This document shows positions 42,479-51,028 of a stretch of DNA of 64,000 nucleotides, one piece after another. Below the pieces are notes generated by a model that saw only the letters and a program-made list of their open reading frames with translations, did not search any database and was not told the origin of the DNA. Position 1 is the first letter of the stretch. Each line of letters starts with the position of its first letter. Both the position numbers and the translations under genes were made by a program. This stretch comes from Promethearchaeia archaeon (GTDB lineage Archaea > Asgardarchaeota > Lokiarchaeia > Sigyniarchaeales > SOKP01), in the NCBI GenBank assembly GCA_029856125.1, contig JAHQWJ010000107.1, forward strand, positions 62,001 to 126,000, in the 5' to 3' direction.

Positions 42479-43909
42479 GTGGTAAAAATTACACAAATTG
42501 AATCAATACACTATAAAAAATTTGAGAGAATGTTAAATTCTTTTGAGAGAAGGTTTTTTAGGGCTCCAAACCAAATAATCTCATTAGTAGCTCGAGTAAA
42601 AGGACTAATCTCTGAAGAAGATTTAAGGATTTCATTAGATAAAGTAAGACAGCAACACCCTTTATTAGGAGTCCGAATTTATCTTGATGAAAATAATGAT
42701 GCATGGTATACTACAGAAAATGTTCCAGAAAACCAACTAAGGATTGTTGAACGAACTTCAGAGAGTGATTGGAATCGAGAGCTTTCGAAAGAGTATGGCA
42801 TTCGATTTGAATTAGGAACAGGACCTTTAGTTCGATTTGTATTATTACAATCTGAAGAGATTTCTGAAATTATTATTGTATGTCATCATGTTATTTGCGA
42901 TGGAACTTCATTGACTATTTTAGCCCGTGATATCTTAATGTATTTAGGAGACGCTAATCGAGATGTTCAGGAAATGCAAGAGCCCCCCTTAGCGACCTCT
43001 GAAAACTTTCAATCAGAGATTAACCTTGGAAAAGCAATGCAGTTTGCGATTAAGAAAATGAATTCTATCTGGGGAAAAGACAAAGTTGTGTTCGATGACG
43101 AGGACGAAGATAATCTCTTTAAAGCGTTTTTGGATGCTTATACTTTTAAAATAATTACTGTGGAATTGAATGAAAATGAAACCTCCTTATTTGTTGAAAA
43201 ATGTCGGCAAAATGAAGTAACTGTAAATTCTGCTCTAAATATGGCATTTCTTGCAGCCCATTCTTCAATCCTAAGTCCGTTTAAGGGAGGAAAGCAAAAT
43301 GTTATGGTTCCTGTGAACACACGCAATCGATATAAGAAACCTGTTGGTGAAAATTTTGGTCTTTATGTTGCAGGATTTCAATTTAAAATAACCAACAATC
43401 CAAAAAAGAATTTCTGGGAAAATGCTAAGATGTTTGATAAAGGCCTGAAAGATAACCTCAATATTGATAAAATATTTAAATTTGCGGCTCTTACTGAATT
43501 AATCGATCCATCTCTTGTAGATGCTCGGAACTTTAGCTTCTTCGGTAAAAAAGTACCTTCTGATTATAGTAGATATGAAAAAATTCATGCATTTAGCACT
43601 AATGAGAAAAATATCGTTAATAAGAGGGCAAAAAAGCAAATACCAAAATTGCCAGGACTTGCAATTACAAATCTTGGTCAAATGGATTATCCTACAAAAT
43701 ATGGCTCCTTAGAATTAGATCGATTCATCTTTATTACATCGGCTACTCCATTTATTGAGCTCGTAATTCCTGTGGTGACAGTCGCTGGAAAACTAACTTT
43801 TACAATTAATTACTTAGAAGAGACAACGGATACCTCAACCATGAAGAAGATCAAGGATAAAGCTCTAGAATATATAGAATTAGCAGAATATAAGGAATCA
43901 GCAAATTAA
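42479..43909 (+). CDS. Stand-alone condensation-domain acyltransferase
   Basis: A 476-residue single condensation domain. The active-site motif HHxxxDG is present as HHVICDG (H136, H137, D141). The C-terminal half has the usual second subdomain (NLGQMDYPTKYG, a bridge loop-like stretch). Similar stand-alone proteins are the PapA/wax-ester-type acyltransferases and free condensation domains of non-ribosomal peptide pathways. No carrier or adenylation domain is nearby. Reaction: probably forming an ester or amide from a thioester donor. It starts with GTG at 42479 near the operator; expression is probably ligand-controlled by the TetR protein. Confidence 0.82.
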   Translation: MVKITQIESIHYKKFERMLNSFERRFFRAPNQIISLVARVKGLISEEDLRISLDKVRQQHPLLGVRIYLDENNDAWYTTENVPENQLRIVERTSESDWNRELSKEYGIRFELGTGPLVRFVLLQSEEISEIIIVCHHVICDGTSLTILARDILMYLGDANRDVQEMQEPPLATSENFQSEINLGKAMQFAIKKMNSIWGKDKVVFDDEDEDNLFKAFLDAYTFKIITVELNENETSLFVEKCRQNEVTVNSALNMAFLAAHSSILSPFKGGKQNVMVPVNTRNRYKKPVGENFGLYVAGFQFKITNNPKKNFWENAKMFDKGLKDNLNIDKIFKFAALTELIDPSLVDARNFSFFGKKVPSDYSRYEKIHAFSTNEKNIVNKRAKKQIPKLPGLAITNLGQMDYPTKYGSLELDRFIFITSATPFIELVIPVVTVAGKLTFTINYLEETTDTSTMKKIKDKALEYIELAEYKESAN

Positions 43910-44042
43910 TCTATTTTCTTTTTATTTCTTCTTTACATCTAAATCAAAGAAAATTATAAAAGATAATTTTCACTCTTTTTCTTTATCATATTCAATAGCA
44001 ACTAAAACAACTAAGCCTTGTAGTTTGAGGGAGGAATGAACT

Positions 44043-44540
44043 ATGGTATTTCATGACGCAATGTATGAATACAAAAAACAGCTAAAGAAGGGCGACATTA
44101 AAAAGGCGTATAACGGATTGATACAATATTTTAAAAACTTGAGATCACATTTTAACGACAAATATCCTGATTTTCTTGTATCGAATAACATCTATCCTGG
44201 ATACATGGATATAACATATTTTCACTTCTTCCCAAAATCATTAAAACCTCGAAAATTGAAAATTGTGATCCTTTTTATTCATGGCACATTTCGATTTGAA
44301 GTTTGGCTTGCAGGAAATAATAAAAAAATACAAACAAAATACTTGGAATTGTTTAACGAAAACAATTGGAAGAAATACCACCTTGCATCAACGACCATAG
44401 GCGTTGATTCGATTTTAGATCACATTTTAATTGACAGCCCCGATTTTCGTGAATTAGACACATTAACAAAACAAATCGAGCGAGGGACCTTGAAATTTAT
44501 CAAGGATATCGAGACCTTCCTATCTAAACAGGAAACCTGA
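44043..44540 (+). CDS. Unknown small soluble protein (possibly DUF7000-like)
   Basis: A 165-residue protein, no recognised catalytic motif. An aromatic-rich middle part (YMDITYFHFFPKSLKPRK) is followed by beta strands (VILFIHGTFRFEVWLAG) and a helical end. The pattern is like small hypothetical proteins of the DUF7000 type found in bacteria and archaea, but I am unsure. GGAGG at 44030-44034 supports the start (ATG 44043). No clear link to neighbours; it follows the condensation-domain gene by 133 bases. Confidence 0.5.
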   Translation: MVFHDAMYEYKKQLKKGDIKKAYNGLIQYFKNLRSHFNDKYPDFLVSNNIYPGYMDITYFHFFPKSLKPRKLKIVILFIHGTFRFEVWLAGNNKKIQTKYLELFNENNWKKYHLASTTIGVDSILDHILIDSPDFRELDTLTKQIERGTLKFIKDIETFLSKQET

Positions 44541-44648
44541 CTCTGTTGCTTAACCGAACAAGAATTAATATTTTTGATTTAAAACGATTATATTTGAGAC
44601 CCTTATTAATTCAGCAAAGAAAGTGGATCGAGAATAAAAAATAAAAAA

Positions 44649-45113
44649 TTATGATTGGATAAAGGAAGTTAATTTAAGTGCAAATTCATCAACTTTAGGT
44701 CCGTAACCTTCTTCAGCTGGCCCTTCAATTTTTTGCATTCTAACTTCTAAATACTCAGGGCAAATTTCTCCGATACATGTTGCCTTTTTTAATGCTTTTT
44801 CCATTTGGTTTTTCTTTTTATCAGCCCATGGAGAGGCATGAGTATAAAAAACTGCTACTTTAGGAATTGGCTCCGCTAAAGCATCAGACAATTTCTTAAG
44901 AAATTTTCGAATACCCATATCGATCTGAAATGCTACAAGACGAGCCGCAAGAACTAGTGCGATAGGTTTTTCGCTCCCGATTGCCTTTAGATCAACCTCT
45001 TTTACACTTCCTACGTCAACTTCAAAATTAGCTTTTAGCTTATCGGCCAGTTCATTAGCTAATTTTTCAGAGTTTCCAAACTTAGTATTGTGAATAAACC
45101 ATATTTTTTCCAT
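44649..45113 (-). CDS. Flavodoxin-like protein
   Basis: A 154-residue protein with a flavodoxin fold: the N-terminal strand and phosphate loop (WFIHNTKFGNSEKLANELA) and a VAVFYTHASPWADKK segment where the second FMN loop is expected. It is shorter and more divergent than the one at 33130. It sits alone downstream of the isocitrate dehydrogenase gene in the same orientation, 185 bases away. Confidence 0.72.
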   Translation of the reverse strand: MEKIWFIHNTKFGNSEKLANELADKLKANFEVDVGSVKEVDLKAIGSEKPIALVLAARLVAFQIDMGIRKFLKKLSDALAEPIPKVAVFYTHASPWADKKKNQMEKALKKATCIGEICPEYLEVRMQKIEGPAEEGYGPKVDEFALKLTSFIQS

Positions 45114-45298
45114 TGAATTTTAACCTTCAAATCTAGTTTTAGATAATAAAAAGGTAAGGAATTAATAAAATATCTATGGTCCAATTTTTATCTCTTAAAA
45201 ATAGTTTTTTGCAGAAAGATAACGAATAGTCTTATTCAAAGGATGTATAAATGAAAAAAATTGTGAATTAAAAAAATTGATTAAATTTTCTGAAGTTT

Positions 45299-46489
45299 TT
45301 ATTGATATCCATTCCACTTTTGCTCAAGGTTAGGATCTTGAATTGTTTCCGTAACATATTTCGCGTATTCTTCTCCTGTTGCCCCATTATCTCTTCCAGT
45401 TAGTACTACCTTCTTCTCGTATAGAGCGCAAACATCCAGAGCCATCTCTAATTGTTTAGCTTTATCGATATATCCTATATGATTCAAGAGTAATGCCGCT
45501 GCTTTGATAATACTCGAAGGATCTGCGTATTGGGCTCTTCCCTCGTCTACCATTCGTGGAGCAGAACCGTGAATTGCTTCAAACATAGAATATTGTTTTC
45601 CAATGTTAGCAGAGCCTGCCGTTCCAACGCCTCCTTGAATCTGTGCGGCTTCGTCGGTAATGATATCTCCATAAAGGTTCGGCGCCACAAAAACTCTGAA
45701 TTGGCTTTGTCTTGCGGGATCTACCAATTTAGCAGTCATAATGTCGATATACCAATCGTCCCACTTAACTTCTGGGTATTCTTTCGCGATCTCTTCTGCT
45801 ATCGCAAGGAATCTTCCATCAGTCGCTTTAACTACGTTGGCTTTTGTCACCACAGTTACTCTATTGATGTTATTCTTCTTAGCGTAATCAAACGCAAGTC
45901 GAATTATCCTATCTGCCCCTTGTCTTGTTATAACTTTGAAATCAATAGAAAGATCTTCAGAAATGTTTAATCCTTGAGATCCAAGTACGTAAGCACCTTC
46001 AGTATTTTCTCTGAAAAACATCCAATCTATGTTCTTTTCAGGGACTTTTACTGGGCGAACGTTTGCAAAAAGATCCAATTCACGTCTCATAGTAACATTA
46101 GCACTTTCGATGTTTGGCCATTTATCTCCTTTTCGTGGAGTCGTAGTAGGCCCTTTGAGTAGGACGTGACATTTCTTTATTTCTACTAATACATCGTCAG
46201 GTATTGCTTTCATTACTTTTGCTCTGTTTTCAATAGTCAAACCTTCGATTACTCTAAGTTCAACACTTCCCTCCTCAACTTCTTCTTTTAGCAAGAATTC
46301 CAAAATGGATTGCGCATGTTTTGTAATATACGGGCCAATGCCATCACCACCAACGAGACCAATGATAATCGGTTTTATCGTTGTGTAATCGACCCAGTCT
46401 CCCGCTCTTTTCATTCGTTCGACTCTTTCTAACTGTTCTTTTACTAACTTCTCAAAATGGTTTTTTGCGTCTTCAATTCTTTTGTCCAT
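45299..46489 (-). CDS. icd: Isocitrate dehydrogenase (NAD(P)-dependent)
   Basis: A 396-residue member of the isocitrate/isopropylmalate dehydrogenase family. The substrate loop SANVTMRRELDLFANVRPVK contains the Ser, Asn and paired Arg of isocitrate dehydrogenases; isopropylmalate dehydrogenase lacks this Ser-Asn arrangement. The metal/NAD(P) site is NLYGDIITDEAAQIQGGVG and IHGSAPRMVDEGRAQYADP. Cofactor choice cannot be settled: the Lys-Tyr pair of NADP enzymes is replaced by RM. In the reductive direction it would make isocitrate from 2-oxoglutarate and CO2. No aconitase is in the window. Confidence 0.9.
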   Translation of the reverse strand: MDKRIEDAKNHFEKLVKEQLERVERMKRAGDWVDYTTIKPIIIGLVGGDGIGPYITKHAQSILEFLLKEEVEEGSVELRVIEGLTIENRAKVMKAIPDDVLVEIKKCHVLLKGPTTTPRKGDKWPNIESANVTMRRELDLFANVRPVKVPEKNIDWMFFRENTEGAYVLGSQGLNISEDLSIDFKVITRQGADRIIRLAFDYAKKNNINRVTVVTKANVVKATDGRFLAIAEEIAKEYPEVKWDDWYIDIMTAKLVDPARQSQFRVFVAPNLYGDIITDEAAQIQGGVGTAGSANIGKQYSMFEAIHGSAPRMVDEGRAQYADPSSIIKAAALLLNHIGYIDKAKQLEMALDVCALYEKKVVLTGRDNGATGEEYAKYVTETIQDPNLEQKWNGYQ

Positions 46490-46767
46490 TTTTATTTTTC
46501 CCTATTCGTTTATTGATTATTTAAAAAATCATTTTCTATGTATGTAATTTCTAATCTCTTAAAAAGTGAACTGATTAATTTTCTCCCACAAGTATCCACG
46601 AATTGAATTAAGAACTGCAAGCAATTTCTATTCAATCGACTAAAAAGAGTTAGGAGTTAGGTATTTTGATGAATCCCGATGTTTAAAATTAAAGAATACC
46701 TATAAAAAATTGTTCAAAAAAAGTATGTTAGATTAAATTATGATGCTTTTCATTAGGTGAATATAAG

Positions 46768-47535
46768 ATGTTGATACCCATTTTCATTACCTGTTTTGCC
46801 ATATTCGGTGGAATAATGATTGGAATTTATATGATCAAATATAAAGGGCTTCCTATTGATGTTTGGAAACCGGGTGCCGCATGGACACGAGCATTTATCT
46901 ATTTTTGCTTCTGTAACATATTTATTGCTGCTTCTGGAACGCTTGAACAAATATTTAGTAGATCTTTATTCACTCCGGAGCAAATCTCAAACCCTTATTG
47001 GAAGTCATACTTAATTTTCTGCTTTATCTTTGTTTTTATAGCATATGCGATTATCTGGCCCAGGAGTACTCTTAAATTCGACCGAAAATATTATCTTGGC
47101 TCGGAAATCATATTTGGTATTATTTGGGGTTTTAGTACTGGGGGACTTCTTCTTTCATTTTACCACCTTTGGAGTTTGTTAAGTATTCCTCCGTGGGCAA
47201 TTTATGTTTTAAGCTTTAGTTGCATTGGTGCGTGGCAGTTTTTCATACACGCGTATTTCTGGGATATTTATGTTAGTCCCGAGCATGACACGCCTAAATC
47301 GATTCTCATTAAAACCTTTGCCTGCCACTTACCCAATTCACTAATTAGTTTAGGTTTTCTTACTATTTGGAGTAATTATGCTATATTTATCTTTATCTTT
47401 ATTATAGCATTGACCTCATCAACTATTGCACAAAGATTTCCCGCTCCTTGGGCTAAAGGTAACTTTCACGCTCCTATGGTCAAATCTGGAATCTTTGGTT
47501 TGCCTTATGGTTCTGGATACGAAGAAAAAAAGTAA
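46768..47535 (+). CDS. Six-helix membrane protein of unknown function
   Basis: A 255-residue protein with about six transmembrane helices (near 1-23, 48-65, 70-90, 110-140, 150-175, 195-230) and conserved-looking prolines and His/Trp residues in the loops (WRPG-like, FHAPMVKSG at the end). No family recognised. It is divergent from icd, 278 bases upstream, with nothing definite in the gap beyond AT-rich promoter-like sequence, and it converges on the citrate lyase operon. Confidence 0.6.
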   Translation: MLIPIFITCFAIFGGIMIGIYMIKYKGLPIDVWKPGAAWTRAFIYFCFCNIFIAASGTLEQIFSRSLFTPEQISNPYWKSYLIFCFIFVFIAYAIIWPRSTLKFDRKYYLGSEIIFGIIWGFSTGGLLLSFYHLWSLLSIPPWAIYVLSFSCIGAWQFFIHAYFWDIYVSPEHDTPKSILIKTFACHLPNSLISLGFLTIWSNYAIFIFIFIIALTSSTIAQRFPAPWAKGNFHAPMVKSGIFGLPYGSGYEEKK

Positions 47536-47612
47536 TATTGATCGAATTGTCCGATTTATTAATTTAAGTTGTAAAAAGAAATAAGTAAAAAATATCTTAG
47601 ATTATGTTTAAA

Positions 47613-49448
47613 CTAATCTGAGAATAATATTTCATCCCACGGTTGGCGATATAAGCCAGCTCTTTGGCGTTTCTGATCGAACACATGCCCCATCATTCCA
47701 ATTGTCCTTCCAAGCACAAAAAGACCGTTTAATGCTTCACTATGGATTACATCTTCAATTTCTTCTTGAGTAAAATCCAAATTTTCGAGTAAGTCTAAAA
47801 AGGTAATTCCAATACATCCGTCTACATTCAAAATCAAATTATTTCTTTTGGACGTAGTAAGTTTTTCAACTTCAAGAGCGTAATCAAGATGAAGATGTTT
47901 TTCAAAGTTTTTAAGCACAAACTCCTTTAACAATTGAACCCTTACATCAGGATTTTGAACTGATTTTATTCTGTGTCCAATTCCTGGGATGTTAATCTGC
48001 ACTACCTCTTTCATGTAACCCATAAATTCTAATGGATTCATTCCTTTTTGTAAAGCTTCTCTGAAATATTTAGCTGCGTTCGAAATTGCTCCACCGAATC
48101 TTGGTCCGATTGTGAGGATACCTGAAGCAAGCGAGGACATTAAGTCTTTACCTGCGCGTGCGGTAATTATTGCGTTATGAGCACCTGAAACTGCTGGACC
48201 GTGGTCAGCCGTCAATTTTATGACTATTTCAATAAACTCTTGGGCAAACACTGGTAACTCTTTCTTAAACCATAATAAACCGATTACATATCCTATCGAT
48301 TTTTTATTTTTAATTATTGTGTCTAATCCGATACCAGCAAAAGTAGGAACATCTCCTCTGTCATCTGAAATGGTAACCACTACATCAGTGGGTCTTCGAA
48401 CTTTTCCCAATCGAACAGCTGTGTTATAATCCATTGGAATTGCTGGTGGTTCAAATTCTTCAATAGGTTGAATCACTCCTTCTTGTTTTAATTTTTCGAA
48501 GGTTTTCTTTATTTCTTTGTCCAAATCTTCATATGAGTCTGGCACTATTGCTCCTGCTTCCTTCAAAGCTCGATTTTTCGCATCTGCAGTCTCTTTCGAG
48601 CTGTCAGCCATCGCACCCGCGTGTCCAAATTGTAATCCCTTAGGTAAAATTTTGGCCGCTGTTCCCGTTACCCAAACTACTATTGGTTTTGTTATTTTTC
48701 CGTTATTCAAAGCGTCCACTATCGCATATTCGTCAGTTCCACCGATCTCTCCTAATGTTACTAACATTTTAATTTTAGGATTTGCTTCGTATCGCATTAA
48801 ATGATCGATTAATCTCGAACCCGGATATCTATCACCGCCGATAGCTATGCCTTCATATACACCATCGGTTGTTTGACTTATCATAAAATTCATTTCGTTG
48901 CTTAAGCCACCTGATTTTGAAACGAAGCCAACTGAGCCTGGTCGATATAATTTGGAAAGTGTAATATTTTCTAAAGTTCCTGCTGTATTTCCAATTTTAA
49001 AAGCCCCCGCTACAATTCCTCCTACGGTAGCTGGACCAATAATATTCTTCTTCCTCTCTTCTGCGATTTTTATTAATTCTCGACTTAGTCTTTCAGGAAT
49101 GCCTTCAGCTATAATAACTACTGTGCGAATTGTATCAGATTCAAGAGCTTCTTTACTAGTTTCGTACGAGGATCTAAAGGAAGCAAAATTTATCATCACA
49201 TCAGCGTTAGGGTGTTTTTTCATAGCTAAATCAAGCGTTTTATAAATAGGTATAACTATTTCTCTATTTCCGAAAAAAACCTTGTGATAACTGATTGCAG
49301 CAGTTTGAGTTGGTCTGATTATTGCTGCCACTGAATGATTTTCTCTTTTACTCACAAAATCAAAATCAAGCATTCTTTGAATAGGATTTCTCTGAAATCC
49401 GTAGATTATTGCTTGAGTATTCCTATTAAAAAGTTCGTAATCTTCCAT
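47613..49448 (-). CDS. aclA: ATP-citrate lyase, large subunit (CoA-binding plus citrate synthase-like)
   Basis: A 611-residue subunit: residues 1 to about 320 match the succinyl-CoA synthetase alpha fold with the phosphohistidine H276 in FGHAGAMADS, and residues about 350-611 match citrate synthase (GIGHRIKSVQNPDVRVQLLK, followed by the citrate-binding region). Together with the small subunit it cleaves citrate to acetyl-CoA and oxaloacetate using ATP and CoA. Length fits AclA of green sulfur bacteria (about 608). The ATG follows a strong GGGAGGGG 8 bases upstream, one base after the small-subunit stop, so expression is coupled. The order of the two genes is the same as the order of domains in the fused eukaryotic enzyme. 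Confidence 0.94.
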   Translation of the reverse strand: MEDYELFNRNTQAIIYGFQRNPIQRMLDFDFVSKRENHSVAAIIRPTQTAAISYHKVFFGNREIVIPIYKTLDLAMKKHPNADVMINFASFRSSYETSKEALESDTIRTVVIIAEGIPERLSRELIKIAEERKKNIIGPATVGGIVAGAFKIGNTAGTLENITLSKLYRPGSVGFVSKSGGLSNEMNFMISQTTDGVYEGIAIGGDRYPGSRLIDHLMRYEANPKIKMLVTLGEIGGTDEYAIVDALNNGKITKPIVVWVTGTAAKILPKGLQFGHAGAMADSSKETADAKNRALKEAGAIVPDSYEDLDKEIKKTFEKLKQEGVIQPIEEFEPPAIPMDYNTAVRLGKVRRPTDVVVTISDDRGDVPTFAGIGLDTIIKNKKSIGYVIGLLWFKKELPVFAQEFIEIVIKLTADHGPAVSGAHNAIITARAGKDLMSSLASGILTIGPRFGGAISNAAKYFREALQKGMNPLEFMGYMKEVVQINIPGIGHRIKSVQNPDVRVQLLKEFVLKNFEKHLHLDYALEVEKLTTSKRNNLILNVDGCIGITFLDLLENLDFTQEEIEDVIHSEALNGLFVLGRTIGMMGHVFDQKRQRAGLYRQPWDEILFSD

Positions 49449-49449
49449 T

Positions 49450-50748
49450 TTAAGCCCCTCCCGCTTCTTCTGCTTGTTTAATTAAATCTACGACTCTTGT
49501 CATGTGTGTGTATCGATCATATACTTCTATCGGAACTCCTGTCTCCTCTCCAACTTGTTTCATTAGCTCTAGACCCTGTTTTTCGTTAGGTCCACCTCTT
49601 CGCACATAAATTTTAACTTTGGCTTCTTTTAGCTTTTCAACTGAATTCTTGATGGCACTAACAATTCCAGTAAAAGTAGCTTTTACATCAGTAAAATTAG
49701 CAATTCCTCCACCAATTATGAGATATTTTGATCTCCCCGCGGGGTCAGGAGTTTCTGTTATAAGATCTATGATTGTTTGAGCGTAAATTTCGGTGTATTC
49801 CCGTGATGGGTTGCCAGAATATTCTCCGTAATTCCCCAATTCTTCTCCTAATCCTAAGTCCACAATTGTATCGGTGTAGATAACTGAAGCCCCTCCACCA
49901 GCGACCATAGTCCAAACTCGACCGACTGGATTCAATATTTTTAATTTGAGGGAAGCACCTGTTTTTTCGTCTAATTCCCGTATATACGCTTCTTTTTCAG
50001 ACATAACTTGTCCAAAACCAGCTGGAAAATCAATCGGATTGTTAGGATTTCCCCACGTATCGGCGTGAAGAAACATAGCAGTATCGTCTAATCTAGCTTT
50101 AACATCCAATGGAACCACTTTGTTATCTTGAGTGATTGCGAAGGGGTTGATTTCAAGAAAAGCAAAATCTTGATCGACAAACACCTGATAAAGTCCCTTA
50201 ATAAACGGAATTAAAACTCCTTTAGACTCCCCTAAATCTGGCATTTTACTCCCTAAATCAAATGAATTAATGTCTATTCCAATAGGCACAGGTATGTGAA
50301 TGACTTTATCCCAATTTTCTTCCACGAAAATCCCTCCTTCAAAACTAAAATGAATGACATCTCCATCTCGTTCGTTTGTAATTGAAACATAGTATTCTTT
50401 TTCGTGAGGAATGAAAGGTTCTACAAGTAAACGCTTCAATGCGCCCCTAACATTTCCAATTTCGCAGACCCTATCCAAATTGCTATAACAGAAATCTTTC
50501 ATTTCATCGCAACTTGCATCTAACAAGAGTAAGTTTGCCTTCCCTCTTTTTCCAAAAAGCTGGTCAGGTTTAACAACTACTTTTTCTGTATTAATCCAAG
50601 GATTTTCAGAGATTGCTTTCTCTAAGTCAGTTTCGCAGTCTATAATGACTAACTTGTTATGATATTTAAAATCTGGATAATAATTTGGTAATTCGCTCGC
50701 TATGAGCTTTTTTGCGTCATACTCATAGATATTTTTTTGAGCACACAA
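49450..50748 (-). CDS. aclB: ATP-citrate lyase, small subunit (ATP-grasp)
   Basis: A 432-residue subunit with the succinyl-CoA synthetase beta-like ATP-grasp domain (HEKEYYVSI, FLEINPFAITQDNKVVPLDVKARLDDTA) and the C-terminal citrate-binding flavodoxin-like domain (GGGIANFTDVKATFTGIVSA). It starts with TTG at 50748 (MCAQKNIYEYDAKKLI); a GAAAGAGAAAA upstream is a weak Shine-Dalgarno. It is followed by the large subunit with a one-base gap. Confidence 0.93.
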   Translation of the reverse strand: MCAQKNIYEYDAKKLIASELPNYYPDFKYHNKLVIIDCETDLEKAISENPWINTEKVVVKPDQLFGKRGKANLLLLDASCDEMKDFCYSNLDRVCEIGNVRGALKRLLVEPFIPHEKEYYVSITNERDGDVIHFSFEGGIFVEENWDKVIHIPVPIGIDINSFDLGSKMPDLGESKGVLIPFIKGLYQVFVDQDFAFLEINPFAITQDNKVVPLDVKARLDDTAMFLHADTWGNPNNPIDFPAGFGQVMSEKEAYIRELDEKTGASLKLKILNPVGRVWTMVAGGGASVIYTDTIVDLGLGEELGNYGEYSGNPSREYTEIYAQTIIDLITETPDPAGRSKYLIIGGGIANFTDVKATFTGIVSAIKNSVEKLKEAKVKIYVRRGGPNEKQGLELMKQVGEETGVPIEVYDRYTHMTRVVDLIKQAEEAGGA

Positions 50749-51028
50749 TTTTCTCTCTTTCCTATATTTTATTTTTAATATTATGTCAAAGATTTATAAT
50801 AAGTGTAAACTCGTCTTTAATAAAAATTTTACTTACATGTTTAATATGGGATTCTTTTCCCTTTTGTATGGCAAATGCTTTAAATTTTTCAAGGATTAGT
50901 ATGATGTAAATTAAAGGTGATTCGATTTTGAGCTTAACTGGGCACTTTATAGATAATAAACAATTAATTTAAATGAACATCATGATAATAATATCCTAAA
51001 TACTTAGACTAAAAGAAGGATTTCAACA

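Noticed and set aside
45530..45970. 146-codon plus-strand frame over the isocitrate dehydrogenase gene
   Set aside because: Its protein is low in structure and Ser/Arg/Tyr-rich without domains, as expected for an antisense shadow of a conserved enzyme.
48898..49245. 115-codon plus-strand frame opposite ATP-citrate lyase
   Set aside because: Antisense to the conserved CoA-binding domain; no start signal.
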